Shown here: one piece after another, positions 9,207 to 15,955 of the stretch
Layout of the letters: every line of letters begins with the position of its first letter
Numbering within the stretch: the stretch's first letter is position 1
Assembly: GCA_009733575.1 (NCBI GenBank)
Contig: ML770177.1
Location: forward strand, 1 to 15,955
Origin: Gymnopus androsaceus JB14
Taxonomy: Eukaryota > Basidiomycota > Agaricomycetes > Agaricales > Omphalotaceae
DNA: 15,955 nucleotides
Direction: 5' to 3'
Notes under the pieces: model-generated
What the model was told of the DNA's origin: nothing
Databases searched by the model: none
The model's input: the letters and a program-made list of their open reading frames with translations, nothing else
Position numbers and translations under genes: made by a program

Positions 9207-9529
9207 GGAAAGGCGTCCGAAGGTACCGGGGATATATCCGAGGCTGTTCCGAGGGTTTCCGAGGGTTACCGAGGCTCGGAACGGAACGGAACGGCTCGGC
9301 TCCGGTGGACACGGAAGTGAGACTGGAAAGCGAGGAAGGAACTGTAATGAAGTCCAAACAAGTCAATGACTTGCAACTGGGTTCCAGCCGAGGTATGGCC
9401 GAGGTTTCCGAGATTATTACCAAGATATAGGCTCGGTAAGCCTCGGAAATAGGCGCCGGAGGCTCGGCGGTAATTTAGGGGTAATTGGTGGACTTTGGAG
9501 GCACTGGAATGCATGGATATAACAGTGTC

Positions 9530-11715
9530 TCAATGCTCGAGATGACTACCGGGCACAGCTAAAAGCAGGAAAACTTGATAATACAACAAAGTTACCTTCT
9601 TCCATTCCAACCCATCTTAATGATGACCTTGTATCTCACTTTCGTACTTATGATGACCAGATTCACTCAGATCCTTTTGAACTTGATGACATTATTTTAT
9701 ATGATCCAAAAACAGGTATGAAAAAAGGGAAAAGTTATATAACAAGGGATGCTGCTATGAAATCTATGTGCAATATTCTCTTTGATGCTGGTTGGACACA
9801 GACCTTGCCCTCTGAATTATCACATACAGTGGCTCTTGAACCTCCTATGGCTATAAATCGTGAAAAACCTGATTATTGGGAAAGTCTTTTGAAACTCATG
9901 CGCCAAACATTGTTAGCTGAGCGTAAGGAATCAAAAGGTAACCCCAAAAATAAAACTAATTCACTTGATCCAACTAATTCAAGAAAATATCAGCCAAATG
10001 TTGTTGAGATTTGCGATAAGTCTTATTTCGAAAAAATGGGAATTGAATAAGGAAGTATAAAGGCATTAACTCTGGACTTTGTTAATGAGTTCAACTTGAA
10101 TGAGGAACAGGAACATGCTTTTAGAATTGTTGCTCAGCACTCAATAGGGCACTGCAATGAACCTTTGCCTATGTACATTGAGGGAATGGGTGGAACAGGA
10201 AAATCCCAAGTTGTGAAGTGTCTCTTAATAAATTTTGGAGCACGAGATAATGCATATGCTATAGTCACTTGTGCTCCAACTGGAAATGCTGCAGCTTTGC
10301 TTGGAGGTTCAACATACCACTTTCTTTTAGGGATGAACAACAAAGTTGAAGAAGTAGCAGCATGTACAATGGCTCAAGTGTGCTCCAGGCTTGATGGAGT
10401 GCAATACATAATTTTAGATGAGGTATCTATGCTAAGTTGTATTGATATGTACAAAATATCTGAACGTTTATCTAGAGCAAAAGGTTCCAATGATGTCGCT
10501 TGTGGAAAAATTAGTATGATATTTGCCGGTGACTTTGCTCAGCTGCCTCCAATTGGAGGAGAGAGTGTCTCTTTGTATTCTCGAAGAAAGATTGAAGATG
10601 TCAAGACATACAGTGGCCACTGTGCAGTTATTGGTAAATCATTGTGGCATCATGTAACTTATGTGGTTATTCTGCACAAAAACATGAGAAATACTGGTGA
10701 AAGTGATATGGATGTTGCTTTTCATCAAGCATTGGAAAATATGCGTTATAAAGCCTGCACAGGTGATGATATTCGATTCCTTAATACCCTTGTCTCCTCA
10801 AAAATGCCACATCGTCCCTATGTGGGATATGAACCTTGGAGAAATGCGCCTATCATAGTGGGTGAGAACAAATACAAAGATAAAATAAATAGATTAGGAT
10901 GCATTCGTTTTGCATCTGATACTCAACAGGAGCTCACAGTATTTTTCAGTGATGATACAATCTCACCAGAGGCAGAAAAAAAGAAAGATTCAAAGTCAAA
11001 AAATTCCAAGACTTCAACTATAAATACTATATCTAAGGATCTGCAGGAGGTTCTTTGGGACTTGCCTCCTTGTGCTCATGACCTTCATGCACCACCAGCT
11101 TTATCTCTTTGTCGTGGGATGCCAGTTATAATACTGTACAATGTTGCAACAGAAATGTTAATTACAAAAGGTCAGTGTGCTATGGTGTATGCTTGGCATG
11201 AAGGAAAAGGTGCTTTTGGCCAACATGTATTGGATGTGCTTTTTGTGCTTCTGGATAACCCACCAACCTCAGAACATATCAAAGGTCTCCCATGCAATGT
11301 AGTTCCATTGATTAGACTTAAAACAAAAGCACAAGTTCAATTACCAGATGATACAATGCTTTGGATAACAAGAAACCAAGTGGATGTTTTACCTGGTTTT
11401 TCAATGACAGCACATGCTTCTCAAGGTCAAAGTCTGTCTCCAAATGCTATGTATCTAAATACTTTAAGCAATGATCATGCAATATATACTGCATTATCTG
11501 GAAGTCAGAGTGCAGATAAAACTGTTATTTTACAGGGTTTTGACTCATCCAAGTTAACACATGGTGCAAGTGGCCAGCTACACAGAGAATACAGGGAGAT
11601 TGAAATACTGAATGATATCACACAACTGTGTTTTGAAGGTAAACTTCCTGCAGAAGTTTCTGGGTCCACACGTAATGTGCTTATAGAGTCTTTTTTTGGC
11701 ATGGAAAGGCTCTGA
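9530..11715 (+). pseudogene. Pif1-type helicase of the Helitron relic
   Basis: The frame runs from the nested-element border to 11715 with one stop (TAA 10048-10050). Numbering from the methionine at 10096 (539 residues): Walker A GMGGTGKS (30-37), motif Ia CAPTGNAAALLGG (59-71), Walker B YIILDEVSM (104-112), motif III FAGDFAQLPP (143-152), then LHKNMRNTG, GMPVIILYN and motif VI TAHASQGQSL with ALSGS. This set is the SF1B Pif1/RecD-like helicase that unwinds DNA in Helitron rolling-circle transposition. Two oddities: the usual arginine of ALSR is glycine (GGA 11500-11502), and a run of seven T at 11691-11697 shifts the frame. The continuation WKGSDYITTHIHDALRW is therefore read one frame over, starting about 11700. 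Almost certainly inactive as it stands. Confidence 0.9.
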
Positions 11716-12999
11716 CTATATTACAACTCATATTCATGATGCTTTAAGATGGACTGCAAAAGATCCATATAAGGTTGAAACCGATCCTTGTGTTCCATGG
11801 ACTGTACTAGATAAATCTACCTTTGGAAAACTCTTAAAACAGAGGGAAGGTTCTCTTCCTCCAGATAATCTGAAAACTGTTCCAGACAAACTCCCAGAAA
11901 AAATTTTTTGACCTTTGTCTCAATGAAGACATCCCTTCATCGTCACATAAAAGGAGACCACACACAGATATCACTTCACCTTGTGTTTCCTCTATGCCCA
12001 ATTCAAGTTCAAATCCACAACTTCCAAATCTTTCACTTTGACGGGCCACAGATTTCCCTTTGAGATACAAAAAATTACATTCATCAAATGGTCCGTCCTG
12101 TAGATCTAGTAGACTTGCTTCAAAACACCTAGCTACACCCACGATAAAAACACCTACATCTCAAATTACACCCTCTAATCCAAATCACTCACCTTCAATA
12201 CCTATTGGTTTGCGTTGGTCAAACAACAGTTGTGCTTTTGATGCTGTTTTTACAATCTTAAGACACATTTGGTCTGATTTACATGATACAGTCTACTCTG
12301 ACTTCACTTATTTCATGAATATTACTGAAGATTTCCAATTGAATACCAACCCCGGTAGCACTTTATCTTTAGAGACAGCCCGTGACAAATTTTGACTCAT
12401 TTTAGCTGATAAACGTCCTTGTATGTTTGCTTTTGGTGCATATTGTCCTGTGATGGATGTGGTTCAGGAAGCCTTATCTCTTCAGAAACCATTCATGACT
12501 ACTACCTTAGTATGTGAGCAAGGTCATAGGCAACGGAGACAGCCTAGGAATGTGAAAGACTGTGTCATCCATGGCCTTTGAGTCACACAACAAACCTCAA
12601 CGCATCAATGGTTGTCGACAAATCCACCTGCTCCTTGGGCTACTAAGTGTATAATGTGCGATGGCACATGGTAAGGTCATTTAAAATTAATTTTGCCCCA
12701 TGTATAGTAGCAGTGTGCTGTGAAGGTAACCCTGACCTTGTCATTGACCTAACCACCAATTTGACTGTTGATAATCAACCTGGGCTCATCCACTATGACC
12801 TTAGAGGCGTAATCTATTGGTGGCCATTAGCCTGCCATTTTACTTCACGATTGATCACCAATGATGGTATGGTTTTCAAACACAATGGTATGTTGAATAA
12901 TGGCATACCAATATTAGAAACTGCACTCTCTGCCAACATTGACTTTCATTTCTGTGGAGGAGGATCCGCTTCTGTTGCAATTTATGTTAAGCGTCAGTA
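11698..12999 (+). pseudogene. Helitron C-terminal extension with USP-like protease domain
   Basis: After the frame change the helicase tail runs to TGA 11909-11911. A second shift in an A6T6 run (11898-11909) brings in DLCLNEDIPSSS and a Ser/Pro/Lys-rich linker with TGA 12039. A protease-like domain follows: NNSCAFDAVFTIL, a USP Cys-box with the putative nucleophile at 12231-12233; CEQGH (12513) and CIMC (12648), a likely zinc site; after another shift near 12670, YDLRGVIYWW and CHFTSR, the usual His-box with histidine at 12836-12838; and GMVFKHNG. Further stops are TGA 12393, TGA 12579 and TAA 12672. Some fungal Helitrons carry such a C-terminal cysteine-protease domain; its role in transposition is unknown to me. 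Not translatable as one protein now. Confidence 0.65.
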
Positions 13000-13104
13000 G
13001 ATCAAATACAGTTCCTGAATTTGAACCGGACTCGTTTTTGCCACGCATTGCGATGGCCCACACCCGCATGTTGCTTCAATCGACACATATACCAGCTAGT
13101 CACA

Positions 13105-13341
13105 ATGGTGGTTTTGCCGGCCTTCTATATCTACCCTTCTGAACTCGTACTCTCGCTTCTACGCTGGAACGTCGCTGTCGATGATGGCTACACGTCGGGT
13201 TCGAGTACGATGTTAGATGTAGAGGTACACCTCCGGCTCGCTTGGCATCCTTCTACCCCCATCCTTGACGGCCTCAGTCTGGCGGAATGGTTACGCCGCC
13301 ATAGGTTTCTTGCTACTTCGGCCGAGCTTGAGCATTTGTAT
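13105..13341 (+). CDS. Exon-like fragment of an unrecognised gene
   Basis: A GC-rich frame of 79 codons begins at an ATG in a good context (CACAATGG) and ends at a donor-like GTACGT (13342-13347). The product has YIYPSELVLSLLRWNVAVDD and LSLAEWLRRHRFLATSAELE, which look like real protein, but I do not recognise the family. Acceptors downstream (for example the AG of CTGGTAG near 13390) lead to stops within a few codons, so any mature product would be about 80-85 residues. Its last 30-odd bases and the donor are also present in the first block, where the upstream exon is not recognisable. A truncated gene carried along with the duplication is likely. Confidence 0.3.
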
Positions 13342-13753
13342 GTACGTCCTTTTCCTTCTTTACCAGACCAAACTCAATTCTGACCTGGTAGAAGAATCTT
13401 ATCTAGTGCCTTAATTCTTCTCTCTTCGGTCTCCTCAGTATTAAACGACCATGAAACGCCTAACTCCTAGGTCTCCTTTATACCTAGTGTCGATAAGTTC
13501 CAGATTAGCTTCTCATCATTTTCGCTGTCTGGAATCTGAGGGCTGCGGCGTTCAGGAGCCAGGGTACATATACATCTGGGTCTAGGTTGCTTTCAATATC
13601 ACTGGAGCTGGAAATCGACCGATGCCCCCCCGGTGTGAGTAAGTGCATTGATTCCGCGCTGAAACCGACTGGTTGGCGACTCTTCCGGTGGCGACCCTAA
13701 GAAACTTAGAAAGTCGTAGCGACGGCATCTTGTGACTACCTTCACCGTATGGG

Positions 13754-13759
13754 TATAAA
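13754..13759 (+). promoter_or_regulatory. TATA box candidate of paralogue 2
   Basis: TATAAA lies 91 bases before the ATG, followed by a second TA-rich motif (TATATATG, about 13769). Both sit in a stretch of roughly 70 bases that has no counterpart upstream of paralogue 1, where the flanking sequences are directly joined. Inference from position only. Confidence 0.4.
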
Positions 13760-13844
13760 GCACGGCCTATATATGCCAATGATGTTTTCCGCACCCCGGT
13801 GCCCACCCAGACTGTTCTTCAGATAGCATTGATCGAACTTCATC

Positions 13845-15432
13845 ATGTCAGGCCTCTCTGCAGCAGAACAAGCCCAGATTAATCTTTCATTGGGAGCAGT
13901 GGTGAGTCTCTTTGAAGTGAATCTTAATTTGTAGAAGCTAATGACGGTCAACACTGGCAGGTTGTCGGAAACTACCTTTCGGTTCATACCAATCTCTAAT
14001 CTCGCACGGATTGGGCTTAAGCACTGCTATTACAGGAACTAACGATGGGTATCGTACTTGCTGTCGGTCAGTGAACCAACATTGACGCTCACATTCACTG
14101 TACTACTTACGCGAAGCCTTTCAGCATGGACCTATTTCTCAAAGTTCCCTACTGATCTATGGTGGTTCAAAGCCATAGTTATTCTGTGTGTCATCTTGTG
14201 CATTGCTGACACTGTTGCACATGGTCAATGTCGTCGTTTTACTAGTAGTCTGAGCTTCGAGCCTACTGATATTTTCGCAGGTATCTGGAACTATGACTGG
14301 GCTGTCGCAAATTACGGGAGTGAGTCTTAGGAGCCATTCTATTGGTGACTTACTAGATACTTTTGCTCTTCAGGATCCGCTGCATTGGAGTACATCCACT
14401 GGGCGATCCCCGCTGGAGCTTGCTTCTTGTGAGATAGCGGCTGCATTTGTTGTGCGCTGCTGAGCTACGCTAATGATTAACTGGTTGCTACTTGCAGCTC
14501 AATGTGTGGCCTCATTGTGCAGATCTTCTATGCATGGCGCCTATGGGTAATGTCTTTGAAAAGAAACTGGATCTTGCCCACCGTAGTTGGATGTCTCTCC
14601 ATATTGGGCTGGTGTAAGCGATTTCGCTTCCCATCATCTAATAAACGTAGATATATTTGAATCTTCACAGCTGTTATCGTTTGGGAAGTTTACGTTCTAA
14701 CAACACACCATCTCATCACGGATTTCTCCCTCGTCCTGTATGTACTTCATCTGTAACGAACCATCTTGACCGCTAAGCTCTTGCTGGTCGTCAGACCTGG
14801 GACGTACATATGGTTGGGAGGTTGCGTGTAAGTTGTTCTTCATTCAAATGTACAAGTACTTGAGCTAAGTAAATGAGTCAATAGAGGCGCGGATGTCTTA
14901 ATCACAGGCTCAATGATCTACTACCTTGACGTCCGTTTTCGAATCGAGCACCCAAATGATTACCATGCCCCGCAGTACGTTCAGAATATCCCTTGGTCGT
15001 CTTTGCTAACTTTCTTTTTCATCAGACGCTTCCGTCGAATCATTGTCCGCACCGTAGAATGCAACCTTCTGTCCCTTTTGGCTCAAGCCATCTCTGTTGG
15101 AATGTTCACCCAGAGAAGCGTTGGATTTTACTATAGTATGTCCAGTCCATCCTTAGGGTTGAATGATATTCAACCTCAGGCTCACCTTGCTTTGGTAGTC
15201 ATTACGGACATGACGTTTACCAAAGTTTATACATTCTCTCTACTTGTTTCCTGTACGTTTATCTTCTCTTCTCTCTCTCTCCTCAATGTTATTATCTTCT
15301 TACTGACTACCTAATACTGTAGTGAACAGTCGTCCAACTGAAAATGACCGTGAGATCAGCAGAAAGAGCCTCTCTGAATACAAAGGGGGAGACGTAGACT
15401 TAAATACTCTCAGCGACAAGCCCAATGTATGA
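13845..15432 (+). CDS. DUF6534-type seven-helix membrane protein, paralogue 2
   Basis: Thirteen exons: 13845-13901, 13961-13981, 14036-14066, 14125-14223, 14281-14319, 14374-14428, 14498-14613, 14671-14737, 14795-14827, 14885-14974, 15026-15135, 15199-15252, 15323-15432. Every exon has the same length as in paralogue 1, giving again 882 nt and 293 residues without a stop. Splice sites are GT..AG; the first donor is GTGAGT where paralogue 1 has the weaker GTGGGT. By eye the proteins are about 85% identical. Changes cluster in the loop after helix 4 (the LVTGHLIADF segment becomes LTTHHLITDF) and at NYGNPAAL, which here is NYGRSAAL. The DUF6534-like region and the SLLVSLNSR ending are kept. Function unknown; likely an integral membrane protein. 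Confidence 0.88.
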
Positions 15433-15640
15433 TGTGTAGACTGTAGTTATTCTGGTGTACTTGACTCCAGATGGACTGCCCGCCTCCACGTTTGTCAATT
15501 ATTTACTGATTGGCAATTTATATATACTTACTGATACTTTTATTACCGGTTTGGCTACTTTAGTTGCTTACAGTTTGTTATTAGCGTCTACTCAAGAGTT
15601 TGTACTTAGATATTCAAAATGGAGACCAGTTTCGAAATCT

Positions 15641-15955
15641 CCCGCTTTGACCTTCGTTAAGTCATCCGCCTGGATTACATTCTTTAATCTACAAACTAAG
15701 TTTGTACTAGGGACATGTGTACGAGTAGTCTACGATGATGAATGATAATTGAGCTTGTGGTTACAAGACTGCTACAAACGCCGCACTTTCGGTAGCAAAG
15801 TTTAGCTCTACTGGTCAAGGTAATGCCGTATTGGACTGCAGGGCACATAAGGATCCCGTTCAGGCTTTTAGGAGTAATATAATCTCATCTCAGTTCGACG
15901 CGTGTACGCATCCCTGCGTACATTCCGTCTCCAACTAGCACAATGCTTATGCAGA
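15641..15955. other. 3' flank, nothing recognised
   Basis: No gene seen. A perfect 7-bp inverted repeat GTACGCA/TGCGTAC with a 4-base loop lies at 15904-15921. The window ends here. Confidence 0.5.

Larger units (their letters stand above)
7673..9524. mobile_element. 1,852-bp nested element, TG..CA ends, 5-bp target duplication
   Basis: Removing this segment plus one copy of GTGTC (7668-7672 and 9525-9529) restores the helicase reading frame across the junction, which fixes both borders. The element starts TGTTAAGTCC and ends GGATATAACA, so its tips are TGTTA..TAACA. With a 5-bp duplication this is LTR-like. However, no second direct copy of the 5' end is visible inside, and there is no gag, pol or transposase. 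Both arms are rich in CCGAG/CTCGG, and their inner parts are related in inverted orientation (8187-8277 against 9096-9206). It may be an unusually long solo LTR with internal palindromy, two related LTR pieces moved as a unit, or a foldback-like element. Strand is undetermined. Confidence 0.75.
7091..12999 (+). mobile_element. Helitron-derived relic, 5' truncated, with helicase and USP-like domain
   Basis: This is the minimum extent of an AT-richer unit encoding, in order, the Rep-helicase linker, a Pif1-type helicase and a ubiquitin-protease-like domain, the order I recall for fungal Helitron proteins. The HUH Rep nuclease and N-terminal zinc finger are absent from the window. Neither a 5' TC end nor a 3' hairpin followed by CTRR could be placed; a CTAG at 13095-13098 has no clear hairpin before it. 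Stops lie at 7660, 10048, 12039, 12393, 12579 and 12672, with frame changes near 11691-11697, 11898-11909 and 12670. It is interrupted by the nested element 7673-9524. A transposition-defective relic. Confidence 0.75.
13308..15640 (+). repeat. Segmental duplication, copy 2
   Basis: Partner of 2604-4885 in the same orientation. It is slightly longer because of extra sequence upstream of the gene (about 13731-13800) and small intron indels. Shared 3' flank reads on to AGATATTCAA near 15617. Substitutions are frequent in introns and flanks, so the duplication is not recent. Confidence 0.85.

Noticed and set aside
9094..9514. Two overlapping minus-strand frames
   Set aside because: They run through the GC-rich repeat arm of the nested element and have no motif; arm composition explains them.
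7673..9524. A miniature LTR element with two direct LTRs
   Set aside because: No second direct copy of TGTTAAGTCC or of GGATATAACA was found inside; the visible repeats are inverted.
10134..12142. Minus-strand frames opposite the helicase and its tail
   Set aside because: Shadow frames of a clearly coding plus strand.
13582..13987. Minus-strand frames of 74 and 81 codons
   Set aside because: They cover the promoter and first exons of paralogue 2 in antisense, with no motif.
15455..15745. 96-codon plus-strand frame
   Set aside because: It lies in the 3' flank of paralogue 2, and the homologous flank of paralogue 1 is full of indels that break it.
1..15955. CRISPR arrays, bacterial operons, ribosome binding sites
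   Set aside because: No spaced direct repeats; intron-rich genes show a eukaryotic genome.

Overview
The window looks like nuclear DNA of a mushroom-forming basidiomycete (Agaricomycetes). The reasons are many short introns of about 51-75 nt with GT..AG ends, a pair of seven-helix DUF6534-type membrane protein genes (a family expanded in these fungi), and debris of fungal Helitron, non-LTR and other mobile elements. No taxon-specific marker such as rRNA is present, so the organism is inferred.

Layout. 1-690: no convincing gene. 688-1712 (minus): a broken low-complexity gene with a nonsense codon and a frameshift. 1829-2135 (minus): a small two-exon gene of 84 codons with a cysteine/histidine motif. 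2604-4885: first copy of a duplicated block carrying an intact 13-exon, 293-residue DUF6534-type gene (3089-4679). 5170-5265: hairpins, one pair tRNA-like. 5595-6239: decayed C-terminal end of a non-LTR retrotransposon ORF. 7091-12999: large Helitron-derived relic with a Pif1-type helicase followed by a ubiquitin-protease-like (USP) domain. It has no visible Rep/HUH nuclease and carries several stops and frameshifts. 7673-9524: a 1,852-bp element nested inside the helicase, flanked by the 5-bp duplication GTGTC, with TGTTA..TAACA ends and partly inverted-repeat arms. 13308-15640: second copy of the duplicated block with an intact paralogue (13845-15432).

How it fits together. An ancestral membrane-protein gene was duplicated with about 0.5 kb of upstream sequence and about 0.2 kb downstream. 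The two copies are now about 8.4 kb apart, separated mostly by transposon debris. All 13 exon lengths are identical in both copies and both frames are open, so both are probably functional. Their promoters differ: copy 2 has a TATA-bearing stretch of roughly 70 bp that copy 1 lacks. The transposons are layered: Helitron relic first, then the nested element. The most unusual object is the nested element: it is neither an obvious LTR pair nor a standard TIR transposon.
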